This document shows, piece after piece, positions 20,812 through 29,114 of a DNA stretch of 64,000 nt. Numbering within the stretch: position 1 is the first letter of the stretch; every line of letters begins with the position of its first letter. This DNA is from Methylobacterium bullatum (GTDB taxonomy: Bacteria > Pseudomonadota > Alphaproteobacteria > Rhizobiales > Beijerinckiaceae). A program made the position numbers and the translations under genes. The notes under the pieces were generated by a model. It ran no database searches. It was not told the origin of the DNA and worked only from the letters and a program-made list of their open reading frames with translations. Location of the stretch: the NCBI RefSeq assembly GCF_014845095.1, contig NZ_NKUG01000077.1:23964-87963 (forward strand). Direction: 5' to 3'.

Positions 20812-21921
20812 ATGCTCGATTCCCAACAGCCTGCCCCGGTCGATTCGCCCTCTACCGATAGGGAAGTGGCGCCGCCGCGCCCCGCCTCGCGCCCGCCCGT
20901 CAGCCTGGCCGGTCCGAATGCCGAGAAGACCGTCGCGCTGGCCCTGCAGGGCGGCGGCGCCCACGGCGCCTTCACCTGGGGCGTGCTCGATGCCCTGATC
21001 GAGGATGGCCGCCTCGCCTTCGAGGCCGTCACCGGTGCCAGTGCCGGGGCGATGAACGCGGTCGTGATGGTCGATGGCTGGATCGCCGGAGGGCCGGAGG
21101 GCGCCCGCGCCGCCCTCGACCGGTTCTGGCGCGAGGCGAGCCTCGACGGTGACCTGTGGCCGGCCCAGCGCGGCGTGTTCGACCGGCTCTTCGACTTCTG
21201 GAACGAGAACCCGGTTCTGGACTTCTGGACGCGGGCGCTCAGGACCAGCCCCTACGTCTCCAACCCGCTCAACGTGAACCCGCTGCGCAAGGCCCTGGCC
21301 AAGCACGTGGATTTCGAACGTCTCCGGACGGCGGAGACCGCCGGGATCTATGTTTCGGCCACCAATGTCTGGACCGGCAAGCTCGCCGTCTTCGAGCGGG
21401 ATTCCCTCAGCATCGACCATCTGATGGCCTCGGCCTGCCTGCCGACGGTGTTCCAGGCGGTGGAGATCGACGGCGTGCCCTATTGGGACGGTGGCTATCT
21501 CGGCAACCCGCCGATCTACCCGCTCTTCCACGGTGCCCGGACCCGCGACGTGGTGCTGGTTCAGATCAATCCGGTGGAACGCCGCGAGACCCCTCGCTCG
21601 CGCGAGGAGATCCAGGACCGGCTCAACGAGATCACCTTCAACGCCAACCTGATGCGGGAACTGCGCGCCATCGATTTCGTCGACGGGCTGATCGAGGACG
21701 GCGTGCTCGGCCGCAACGACTACCATCGCATGCTGGTCCATCGCATCGATGGGACTGGGGCCCTCGACGATTACAAGGCCTCCTCGCGGATGGATGCCCG
21801 GATGCGCGTGTTCGAAGGGCTGCGCGACAAGGGCCGCGCGGCGGCGCAGGCTTGGCTCGCCGAGCATTACGAGGGCATCGGACGAACCTGCACGCTCAAT
21901 CTCAAGGCGACCTATCAATAG
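20812..21921 (+). CDS. Patatin-like phospholipase (RssA-type)
   Basis: Serine acyl hydrolase of the bacterial patatin family, 369 residues. It has the oxyanion loop LQGGGAHGAF, nucleophile Ser77 in GASAG and catalytic Asp226 in the DGG motif (YWDGGYLGNPP), so the dyad is intact. A helical C-terminal extension (about 245-369) is typical of the alphaproteobacterial subgroup. No signal peptide, so it is probably cytoplasmic and acts on phospholipid or another acyl ester such as a PHB oligomer (inference only). The start is the ATG at 20812 with GGAG upstream. It precedes the ECF sigma gene by 48 bases. Confidence 0.88.
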   Translation: MLDSQQPAPVDSPSTDREVAPPRPASRPPVSLAGPNAEKTVALALQGGGAHGAFTWGVLDALIEDGRLAFEAVTGASAGAMNAVVMVDGWIAGGPEGARAALDRFWREASLDGDLWPAQRGVFDRLFDFWNENPVLDFWTRALRTSPYVSNPLNVNPLRKALAKHVDFERLRTAETAGIYVSATNVWTGKLAVFERDSLSIDHLMASACLPTVFQAVEIDGVPYWDGGYLGNPPIYPLFHGARTRDVVLVQINPVERRETPRSREEIQDRLNEITFNANLMRELRAIDFVDGLIEDGVLGRNDYHRMLVHRIDGTGALDDYKASSRMDARMRVFEGLRDKGRAAAQAWLAEHYEGIGRTCTLNLKATYQ

Positions 21922-21969
21922 GGTTCCGGCCGGCCGGATTAGTCGGCCGGGCTCGCGCGTTAACTGAGC

Positions 21970-22611
21970 ATGACGGCCGAACCCACCCAGACCGCCTCCG
22001 CTTCCTCCATCGTCGACCTGCTGGTCCCGCTGCGACGCTATGCGCGTTCGCTGACGCGCGACGCACTGAAGGCCGACGACCTCGTCCACGATACCCTCGT
22101 CCGCGCGCTGGAATCCGGTCTCTCCGTGAGGCCGAACACCAACCTGCGGACCTGGATGATGACGGTGCTGCACAACGTCTTCATCGACGACCAGCGCCGC
22201 AAGCGGGTGGAAGCCCGCCATGCCGAAGCCCTCGTCCAGATGGGCGACGAGAGCGTGCCGCCCGCGCAGGAGGGACAGGTGCGTCTCGCCCAGATCCGTC
22301 AGGCCTTCCTGACCCTGCCGGAGGAGCAGCGCGCCGCGCTCCACCTCGTGACCCTCGAAGGCATGGCCTATGCGGATGCCGCGGCCGTGCTCGGAATTCC
22401 CATCGGCACGCTGATGTCCCGCCTCGGTCGCGGTCGCGCCGCCCTGCGCGCCTTCGAGGAAGGCCAGACCGGCCGCGGCCGCTCCGAATCCTCGCCGGGT
22501 TCGGGGACGGCCAGACCCGAACGACCGCATCTGCGCCTCGTCAGCGACTGGAACGGCCAGGATTCCCGGCAGGACGTCCGGCTCGCGTCGAAAGCCATTG
22601 GCGGCTCGTAA
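21970..22611 (+). CDS. ECF-type RNA polymerase sigma factor
   Basis: Alternative sigma factor of 213 residues with region 2 at about 17-85 (ADDLVHDTLVRALE, NLRTWMMTVLHNVFIDDQRR) and region 4 at about 105-160 (LPEEQRAALHLVTLEGMAYA, IGTLMSRLGRGRAALR). A variable basic tail of about 50 residues follows. The adjacent membrane protein is its likely anti-sigma factor. It is not obviously EcfG; which stress it answers is not visible. Confidence 0.87.
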   Translation: MTAEPTQTASASSIVDLLVPLRRYARSLTRDALKADDLVHDTLVRALESGLSVRPNTNLRTWMMTVLHNVFIDDQRRKRVEARHAEALVQMGDESVPPAQEGQVRLAQIRQAFLTLPEEQRAALHLVTLEGMAYADAAAVLGIPIGTLMSRLGRGRAALRAFEEGQTGRGRSESSPGSGTARPERPHLRLVSDWNGQDSRQDVRLASKAIGGS

Positions 22612-22628
22612 CCGCACAGAATTCGAGG

Positions 22629-22649
22629 GTACTCGGCTCCTCCGAGTAC
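22629..22649 (+). other. Hairpin between sigma and anti-sigma genes
   Basis: A perfect 8-bp stem GTACTCGG (22629-22636) / CCGAGTAC (22642-22649) with a CTCCT loop, between the sigma stop and the anti-sigma start. The loop resembles part of a ribosome-binding site, so the stem could tune anti-sigma translation. Confidence 0.4.
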
Positions 22650-22658
22650 CAGGACTGT

Positions 22659-23474
22659 ATGGAAGCATCGCCGTTTCCGATCGTTGAACTGGATACGACC
22701 GTCATGATCGACCCGATCACCGACAGTGACCTCGCCGCCTTCGTCGACGGCCAACTCGACGTCATGCGCCGGCTCGAGGTGGAAGCTCATCTCGCCCGCA
22801 CGCCGGAGGCGGCGGCGCGGGTGATGGCCGAGATGCATGACAGGGACGCCCTGCGCCAGGCCTTCGCGCAACTGCCGGGACCGGGACCGGAGCGCAACCG
22901 CGCGGCGGCCCGCCGCCTCGACCGGTCCATGGCCTGGCGGCGCGTGGGCGAGCGGCTCAAGCGGGCGGCGGTGATCGTGCTTCTCGTGGGTGCCGGCTGG
23001 ATCGCGCATTCGGACACCGGCGTGTTCGGCGTGCCCGACACCTTCGCCGCCCCGGTGGATCCGGCCCTGGTCGCCGATGCGCGCCAGGCGAGAGAGGTAG
23101 CCCAGATCCGCGCCCGCCTCGGCTCGCCCGCCTCGCCGAGCTACGACAAGGCCGGCATCTCCGGTGCCACCGGCATCGTCCTGCCGGACCTGCCGGGGGA
23201 TTGGTCCGTGCGCGACGTCCAGATCGTGCCCGCGCGTCACGGGGCCGGGGTCGAGGTCATGATCGACGCCCCCGATCTCGGCGAGATCTCCCTGTTCGCG
23301 GCACGGGGCACCAACGAGGCGGCCTTCACCGGAGAGGTGACGAGCCCGGGCGACGGCGAGACCGTCTACTGGACGGCGGGTCGCTCGGTCTATGCGCTCA
23401 GCGGCAACGGCCACCAGGATGCGCTGCAAGAGGCGGCGCGGCGCCTCGCCTCGATCGATCCCGCCAAGCGCTGA
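22659..23474 (+). CDS. Membrane anti-sigma factor
   Basis: Protein of 271 residues predicted to hold the preceding sigma factor at the membrane. The N-terminal part (ITDSDLAAFVDGQLDVMRRL, VEAHLARTPEAAARVMAEM) matches the anti-sigma helical domain but lacks the HxxxCxxC zinc ligands. One transmembrane helix lies at about 101-117 (KRAAVIVLLVGAGWIAH), followed by a periplasmic domain of about 150 residues ending GNGHQDALQEAARRLASI. The ATG at 22659 is used; the ATG at 22704 (MIDPITDSD) is an equally possible start. Confidence 0.8.
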   Translation: MEASPFPIVELDTTVMIDPITDSDLAAFVDGQLDVMRRLEVEAHLARTPEAAARVMAEMHDRDALRQAFAQLPGPGPERNRAAARRLDRSMAWRRVGERLKRAAVIVLLVGAGWIAHSDTGVFGVPDTFAAPVDPALVADARQAREVAQIRARLGSPASPSYDKAGISGATGIVLPDLPGDWSVRDVQIVPARHGAGVEVMIDAPDLGEISLFAARGTNEAAFTGEVTSPGDGETVYWTAGRSVYALSGNGHQDALQEAARRLASIDPAKR

Positions 23475-23513
23475 TCCGCCGGATGGCGCGGCCCGGCCGT
23501 CGCGCGTCGGATC

Positions 23514-24527
23514 TCAGCCGATCATCGACGGAACTCGGTCGTTCGCGATGAGCGTGCGCGCCTCGGCCGCATCCACATCCATCCTGGCGATCAACGCCTC
23601 GGCGCCGGAGAAACGTTCCTCGCCGCGGATGTAGCCGAGGAACTCCACGGCGATGGTCCGGCCGTAGAGATCGCCCGAGAAACCGAACAGGTTGACCTCG
23701 AGCAAGGGCGCGCCGTCGTCGAAGGTCGGACGACGGCCATAGCTCGCCACGCCGTCCCGCACCGTTCCATCGGGCAACCCGATGCGGACGGCATAGATGC
23801 CGTGAGAGAGGGCACAATCGGGCAAAGCCACATTCGCCGTGGGATAGCCCAGCGTCCGACCGCGCTTGTCGCCGTGCCGGACTTCTCCGCAGACAAACCA
23901 GCGGTAGCCGAGAAGCCGGTTCGCGCGAACGACGTCGCCCTGTCGCAGTGCTTCCCGGATCGCGCTCGACGAGACGGGAGCCTCGCCCTCCCCGATCGAG
24001 ACCGGGGGGATGATCCGGCATGCCAGGGAGGCTTCGGCGCAGAGCCGGGCCAGCACCTCCGGCGTTCCCTCGCGTCCCCGCCCGAAATGGAAGTCGTGGC
24101 CGATCACGACGCCGGTGAGGCCGAGATCGCGCACGAGCAGGCCGTGGACGAACTCGGCGGCAGTGGTCCCCGCCATGAGAGCGTCGAAACGGCGCACGAT
24201 CAGGCCGTCGAGGCCGAGGCGGGCGAAGACGATTTCCTTGGCAGCCGATCCCGTCAACCGGAACATCGGCAGGTCGGGGGCGAAATAGGCGCGCGGATGC
24301 GGTTCGAAGGTCAGCATCACCGCCGGCACGCCGCGCCGGTCGGCCTCCTCGCGGACGGCTTCCACGAGAGCGCCGTGGCCCCGGTGAACGCCATCGAAAT
24401 TGCCGATCGCCGCGATGGCGCCGGCAAGGGCCGCCGGCACCGCTTCGTCCTCGCGGCAGATCGTGAAGGGCCGCCCCGACGGGGAGGCGGCTCCGGGGCG
24501 CACGGAAGGATCGTCGGCTGGCGCCAT
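23514..24527 (-). CDS. ribF: Bifunctional riboflavin kinase / FAD synthetase
   Basis: Makes FMN and then FAD. The N-terminal adenylyltransferase (about 30-190) has IGNFDGVHRGH, TFEPHPRAYF, GHDFHFGRGREG and SSSAIREAL. The C-terminal riboflavin kinase (about 200-330) has GRTLGYPTAN, GIYAVRI and VEFLGYIRGEERF. The start chosen is the ATG at 24527 (337 residues); a TTG three codons upstream is possible. Confidence 0.95.
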   Translation of the reverse strand: MAPADDPSVRPGAASPSGRPFTICREDEAVPAALAGAIAAIGNFDGVHRGHGALVEAVREEADRRGVPAVMLTFEPHPRAYFAPDLPMFRLTGSAAKEIVFARLGLDGLIVRRFDALMAGTTAAEFVHGLLVRDLGLTGVVIGHDFHFGRGREGTPEVLARLCAEASLACRIIPPVSIGEGEAPVSSSAIREALRQGDVVRANRLLGYRWFVCGEVRHGDKRGRTLGYPTANVALPDCALSHGIYAVRIGLPDGTVRDGVASYGRRPTFDDGAPLLEVNLFGFSGDLYGRTIAVEFLGYIRGEERFSGAEALIARMDVDAAEARTLIANDRVPSMIG

Positions 24528-24804
24528 CGGGTTCAAATGGTCTCGAAGAAGCTGCGGCCGAAGCGGCGACCGTGGGGGATTCCGCGCGGGAACCTGTCGA
24601 AAAGCCGGAGGGGGGTCAAGGGAAGCGGCCGCCCGATCGACGGAGGATGCGCGATCCCTTGCGCAGTTAACCGCTTCGCAATGCTGGGCGAGGTACTTTC
24701 ACGAACGAGAGGCGGCGCGAGGCGGCGCTTCCCCCAATTTTTTGCCACTTTCTCCGGTTCGCGGCATGCCGCACCGGCCCTGCACCGACGGAGCACCCCG
24801 ACCC

Positions 24805-25188
24805 ATGGCCCTCGATCTCGGCATGCCGATCCTCGTCGTGGACGATTATCAGACGATGGTCCGCATCATCCGCAACCTGCTCAAGCAGCTCGGCTTCGAA
24901 GAGGTCGACGATGCCTCTGACGGAACCGCCGCCCTCGCCCGGCTGAAGAACCGCAAATACGGCCTCGTGATTTCCGATTGGAACATGGAGCCCATGACCG
25001 GTTACGAGTTGCTGCGCCACGTGCGTGCCGACGAGGCCCTGCGCACCACGCCGTTCATCATGGTCACCGCCGAATCGAAGACCGAGAACGTGATCGCGGC
25101 CAAGAAGGCCGGCGTGAACAACTACATCGTCAAGCCCTTCAATGCGGCGACGCTGAAAAGCAAGATCGAGGCTGTTTGCGGCGCTTGA
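24805..25188 (+). CDS. cheY: CheY-like chemotaxis response regulator
   Basis: Single receiver domain, 127 residues. Acidic pocket Asp13-Asp14, phosphoacceptor Asp58 (VISDWNMEPMTGYELL, the CheY signature), Thr88 and Lys110 (YIVKPF). No output domain, so it acts by binding a partner, presumably the flagellar switch. The next gene encodes a CheZ-like phosphatase 55 bases downstream, which strongly supports a CheY role. Confidence 0.9.
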   Translation: MALDLGMPILVVDDYQTMVRIIRNLLKQLGFEEVDDASDGTAALARLKNRKYGLVISDWNMEPMTGYELLRHVRADEALRTTPFIMVTAESKTENVIAAKKAGVNNYIVKPFNAATLKSKIEAVCGA

Positions 25189-25243
25189 GCCGCAGACCCG
25201 ATCTCTTTCTTCGGCGACTCACAGCATCGTGGAGCAACAAGCG

Positions 25244-25783
25244 ATGGCCATGGCGGAAAAGTCACGGAAGGCCAGCCCTGACCCGGCATCGACGCGACCG
25301 TCGCTGATCCGGGAGCTGGTCGAGATCGCCGACTACATCGCGCATGTCCGCAGGGAGATCGCGGCCCTGCGGGCAAACGAGCTCACCCGTGACCGTCTGC
25401 CGATGGCGCATGAGGAGCTCGGCAGCGTCGTCGAGGCGACGGCGGGGGCGACGAACTCCATCATGAATGCGGCCGAGGAAATCCTCAGCCTGCCCAACGA
25501 CAAGAACTACCGCGCCGCCGTCGAGGCACGGATGAACGACATCTTCGAGGCGTGCACGTTCCAGGACATCACGGGCCAGCGGATCGCCAAGGTGAGCGAA
25601 TCCCTGCGCCAGCTCGAAAGCCGCCTCACGCGTTTTGCCGCCGCGGTGAAGGCGAAGGATGAGGGTGGCGTCGACCCGGCCGAGGTGGAGCGCCGGGTGC
25701 GAGCCGAGCTCCTCCTCCTCAACGGACCACAGATCAAAGGGCCCGCCACCGCCCAGGACGAGATCGACGCCCTGTTCTCCTGA
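25244..25783 (+). CDS. cheZ: CheZ-type CheY-phosphate phosphatase
   Basis: Shortens chemotaxis signals by dephosphorylating CheY-P. The 179-residue protein is a long helical hairpin with the catalytic segment TFQDITGQRI (Asp108 and Gln112, spaced as Asp143 and Gln147 in E. coli CheZ). It ends in a CheY-binding tail DEIDALFS after a linker. It is shorter than E. coli CheZ (214 residues). The start is the ATG at 25244, 9 bases after GGAG; a GTG at 25229 is the alternative. Confidence 0.88.
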   Translation: MAMAEKSRKASPDPASTRPSLIRELVEIADYIAHVRREIAALRANELTRDRLPMAHEELGSVVEATAGATNSIMNAAEEILSLPNDKNYRAAVEARMNDIFEACTFQDITGQRIAKVSESLRQLESRLTRFAAAVKAKDEGGVDPAEVERRVRAELLLLNGPQIKGPATAQDEIDALFS

Positions 25784-25802
25784 TCGGCGGGTCTCGCCGC
25801 TT

Positions 25803-25834
25803 GGGGCCGATGAGATCCGGGGCCGATGAGATCC
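25803..25834. repeat. Two perfect tandem 16-bp units
   Basis: The unit GGGGCCGATGAGATCC occurs at 25803-25818 and again at 25819-25834, with a partial third GGG. It lies between convergent cheZ and the HAD gene. Probably a slippage product; no function seen. Confidence 0.85.
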
Positions 25835-25841
25835 GGGAACG

Positions 25842-26756
25842 CTACCAGATCAGCCGCTCGATGACGGCATCCGGGCGAACATCCTGCCGAGCAAGCCATT
25901 CGGACACCTCGCCGAGCGTGTCGTGCTCGGCGAGAACGCCGAGTTCCTCTGCGTGGATGCCTCGCGCCACCAGAAGGTTCGGGATGCCGTAGGCCGCCGC
26001 CCCTGCGATGTCAGTGCGCAGGGCGTCGCCGACGGCGAGGACGCGGGCGACGTCCGGCGCGGAGCCACCGTCGAGCTCCGCCGCCATGGCGAGCGCCGCC
26101 TCGTAGACGGGGCGGTACGGCTTGCCGGCATAGGTCACCGCGCCGCCGATCTCCGCATAGGCCTGCGCGATCAGACCGGCGCAGGGGATGAGCTTCTTCT
26201 CGCGCTCGACCACCAGATCGGGATTGGCGCAGATCATCGGCACGTCCCGCGCCCGGAACCCGGCCAGCGTCTCACGGTAATCCTCCGCCGTCTCGGTCGT
26301 GTCGTCGAACAGGCCGGTGCAGACCACGCGATCCGCCTCCCCGGCCGCCACGAGGTGGATGTCGAGGCCATCGAAGATCGTGGCATCGCGTTCCGGCCCG
26401 AGATGGTGGATGCGCTCGCCCGGATGCTCGGCGATCAGCCGCCGCGTCAAGTCGCCGGAGGTGAGGATGGCATCGTAGGCCTCCCGCGGCACGCCGTAGC
26501 CGTCGAGGATGGTCCGGACGCCGGCCCAGGGGCGGGGCGCGTTAGAGACGAGGATGACGCGCCGCCGGCGACCGTCCTCGGGCAGGGTGCGGAATCGGAT
26601 CAGCGCCTCGCCCGCCCCCGCATGGGCCCGCGTCCCGTCATGCAGGACACCCCAGACGTCGCACAGGATGAGGTCGTAGCGCTCGGCGACGGCGGAAAGC
26701 CCGCCCAGAATCGGAACCGCAGCCGAGGATGCGGCGCGCGCGATCGTTTCGCTCAT
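25842..26756 (-). CDS. HAD-superfamily (subfamily IIA) hydrolase, TIGR01459 type
   Basis: Probable sugar- or nucleotide-phosphatase of the NagD-like branch, 304 residues. Motif I is LCDVWGVLHDG, with the DVWG variant typical of this subfamily. Motif II is ILVSNAPRPW, and the lysine motif is YAGKPYRPVYEAAL. The metal-binding motif is VGDALRTDIAGA. The cap domain sits between motifs II and III. Cytoplasmic; natural substrate unknown. Confidence 0.87.
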   Translation of the reverse strand: MSETIARAASSAAVPILGGLSAVAERYDLILCDVWGVLHDGTRAHAGAGEALIRFRTLPEDGRRRRVILVSNAPRPWAGVRTILDGYGVPREAYDAILTSGDLTRRLIAEHPGERIHHLGPERDATIFDGLDIHLVAAGEADRVVCTGLFDDTTETAEDYRETLAGFRARDVPMICANPDLVVEREKKLIPCAGLIAQAYAEIGGAVTYAGKPYRPVYEAALAMAAELDGGSAPDVARVLAVGDALRTDIAGAAAYGIPNLLVARGIHAEELGVLAEHDTLGEVSEWLARQDVRPDAVIERLIW

Positions 26757-26873
26757 GAATCTGGCCTGACTGGCAAGGTATCGGGGGCATCGAGAATGGC
26801 TGACCGGTTAGGCCGCCCACGCCCTGAAATCAACGCAGCGCTATCGACGCGCCGGGGTCCGGGCGAGTCTGCC

Positions 26874-28376
26874 TCAGCCGGCGCGGCGCAGGAAATCGCG
26901 GAACGGCCGACGCTGCGGCGGCGGTTCCGGATCGTCGCCGCCGGGTTCTCGGGACGGAGGCGGCGCCGGGGATGGCGCGGCCTGTGGCGGAGCGGCGGCG
27001 AGAACTTCGGCCCGCACGGCCCGCGCCGGAGCGAAGACGGTGCCTTGCGCCAGCGGCACGTCGAGATCGATGAGATCCGGCACGTCGCTCTCGCGTTCCA
27101 CCGACTCCGCGACGAGCCGGATGCCGGCCCGGGACAGGGAGGCGACGAGATCGTCGAGGGCGATATCGGGCATGGCCTGGCGGGAATCGGGACGCAGCAG
27201 GAGATCGGCGGGGACCTTGACCTGGCTGACGCCCCGGTCGGCCAGGGCCAGCGGATCGAGGCGCAGGTCCACGGGACGGTCCAGGGCGAAGCCGACACGA
27301 CCGCGCAGTTCCGCCAGCGCGCCCGCCTGCTCGGCGTCTAGGCTGCGCCAGCTCGACTGGGGCAGCGCGATCACGAGGCGTCCCGACAGGCCGGGCTCGC
27401 CGACGAGCAGCCGAGGCAGCGTGCGCAGGAAGCCGGGCTCGAACAGGGAATGCGGCGACAGGGCGTAGGTCACCGCGGCCTGACTGCCGCGCCCGCTGAG
27501 ATGGCGTGCCACGGTGGCGACCAGGGGAAGCATGCGTCGATCGAGCTCGGTCGTCCGCCCATGGCGTTCGAGGACCGGCAGGAACAGTTCCGGCTTGAGG
27601 ATGTCGGCGCCGAGGCGCAGGCGCGCCAGTGCCTCGTAGGACACGACCTTGCGCTGGGGCAGGGAGACGATGGGCTGGAGATGGACCTCGAGCCCGTCGC
27701 CGTCGAAGGCCGCGACCATGACCGCATCGTGGCTCCGGTCCGGCCGCGCCCGGTCCGTGACGGGCTCGGACCGCTCGAGCGGCGGCCAGGCTCGGGGCAC
27801 CCAGGGGGTCCCGCCCATCTCGTTGCGGAATGCCGGGGAAGGCGGCGGGACGACGGGGGCATCGAGGACGGCCTGACGGGAGGCCGGCCGGACGACCGGG
27901 GTCGGGGCGGGAGCCGCCGGCGGCGGCGCCTTGAGGCGGGCGATCTCACCATCCTGCGTGGCGACCACGGCGGCGAGTTCGCGGACGATGCCGCTGAGCA
28001 GGCCGATTTCCGCCGTGACTTCCTCGACGGCGGCCTCCACCGCGGTATTCCCAGCCTGCTTGCCCTGTGCCGGTGCCGGTTCGGCCTCGTCGGCGCGGGC
28101 GCGCTCGATCCGCATCTGCTGGTCGGCGATGAGGCGGGCCACGGTCTCCAGGCGCACGAGGCGTTGCGAGAGAATGTCGAATTCCCCCGAGAGCTTCTCG
28201 CAGCGCTGGTCGAGCTGACGCGCCCGGCGCGCGGCCAGGATGGCGACGAAGCCGCCCATGGCCGCCAATCCGAAGGCGCCGCCGATAGGGGAGATCACTG
28301 CGAGCGGCGCCAGGACCACGAACCCGATGAGACTCAGGAGCCACGGGACCGTGCGTCGGCCGACGATCCGGGCCAT
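26874..28376 (-). CDS. TipF-like membrane protein with degenerate EAL domain
   Basis: The 500-residue protein has two N-terminal transmembrane helices (about 9-30 and 32-49), a coiled coil (about 50-150), a proline/alanine linker and an EAL domain (about 225-450). The EAL triplet is intact (Glu248 in SYEALARLR). Other catalytic sites are lost: the usual Asn is Ala305, the ELTE Glu is Ala337, and the DDFG loop is LDRP (365-368). Lys387 and Glu424 remain. It is therefore probably a c-di-GMP binder, not a phosphodiesterase. The architecture matches Caulobacter TipF, a c-di-GMP receptor for flagellar assembly, and cheYZ lies nearby. The start is the ATG at 28376. Confidence 0.8.
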   Translation of the reverse strand: MARIVGRRTVPWLLSLIGFVVLAPLAVISPIGGAFGLAAMGGFVAILAARRARQLDQRCEKLSGEFDILSQRLVRLETVARLIADQQMRIERARADEAEPAPAQGKQAGNTAVEAAVEEVTAEIGLLSGIVRELAAVVATQDGEIARLKAPPPAAPAPTPVVRPASRQAVLDAPVVPPPSPAFRNEMGGTPWVPRAWPPLERSEPVTDRARPDRSHDAVMVAAFDGDGLEVHLQPIVSLPQRKVVSYEALARLRLGADILKPELFLPVLERHGRTTELDRRMLPLVATVARHLSGRGSQAAVTYALSPHSLFEPGFLRTLPRLLVGEPGLSGRLVIALPQSSWRSLDAEQAGALAELRGRVGFALDRPVDLRLDPLALADRGVSQVKVPADLLLRPDSRQAMPDIALDDLVASLSRAGIRLVAESVERESDVPDLIDLDVPLAQGTVFAPARAVRAEVLAAAPPQAAPSPAPPPSREPGGDDPEPPPQRRPFRDFLRRAG

Positions 28377-28659
28377 CGGAATACTCTTACCCTCACGACG
28401 ATCGAGCGGAGATGCAGGGTCCCGGCCACGGATTCCGCAAGTCGGGACAGGCTCCGGTTGTCGCCGAGACGACGAGGTCCCACAAGATGGGCGCAGGCTG
28501 AGTGAACCGGTTTTTTGCCATGTGTTGCATGAGCTTCCAAGCTTGGCTTCAGCCAGTCTGGCATCGGCGCGGAGGCCGCCGGGGCCATTGCCCCTCGCGG
28601 CGGGAGGAGATTTGGCTCTACATGGGTGCGGGACATGACCCAGCGACGGGAGCGGGTGG

Positions 28660-28881
28660 ATGGACGCGAGACGGGTGGACCTGCTGATGCAGGTGGACGG
28701 CATGACCTGCGACGGGTGCGCCGAGGCCGTGCGCAAGGCGATCCTCCGGATCGATCCGGAGGCGCATATCGCCGTCGACCGCGATCATGGGCGGGTGGCG
28801 ATCACCACCGATGCCCAGTCCCTGACGATCGCCGAGGCCCTGGACCAGGCCGGCTACACGGCAACGGCGATGTCGGGCTGA
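28660..28881 (+). CDS. Heavy-metal-associated (CopZ-like) domain protein
   Basis: A free 73-residue ferredoxin-fold metal chaperone domain. GMTCDGC carries the metal-binding Cys17 and Cys20, and the expected AEAVRKAI helix and DQAGY loop follow. It most likely carries Cu(I) in the cytoplasm. No copper ATPase is adjacent; it stands 233 bases upstream of ftfL in the same direction. Confidence 0.82.
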   Translation: MDARRVDLLMQVDGMTCDGCAEAVRKAILRIDPEAHIAVDRDHGRVAITTDAQSLTIAEALDQAGYTATAMSG

Positions 28882-29114
28882 CGCCGGCCCCATCCACCGT
28901 TGCGGGCGATCCATGCGCGATTCCGTGCTTTCAAATGAAATTTTGCAGACGCGTTGAAAAATTCCGACGCGCTTTTGCTTGCTCCATCGCTCACAGTGAT
29001 GACAACGGTGAAGCATGGTGCCCGCGGCGCCGATGCCCGACGCCCCGAACACACGACGTTCCACAATAAACGCCCGCGCGACACGCCATCGCGACGACAG
29101 ACCGGGAGAGACTT

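Noticed and set aside
28914..28958. A 14-residue frame upstream of ftfL as a leader peptide
   Set aside because: No ribosome-binding site, no run of regulatory codons and no attenuator-like stems.
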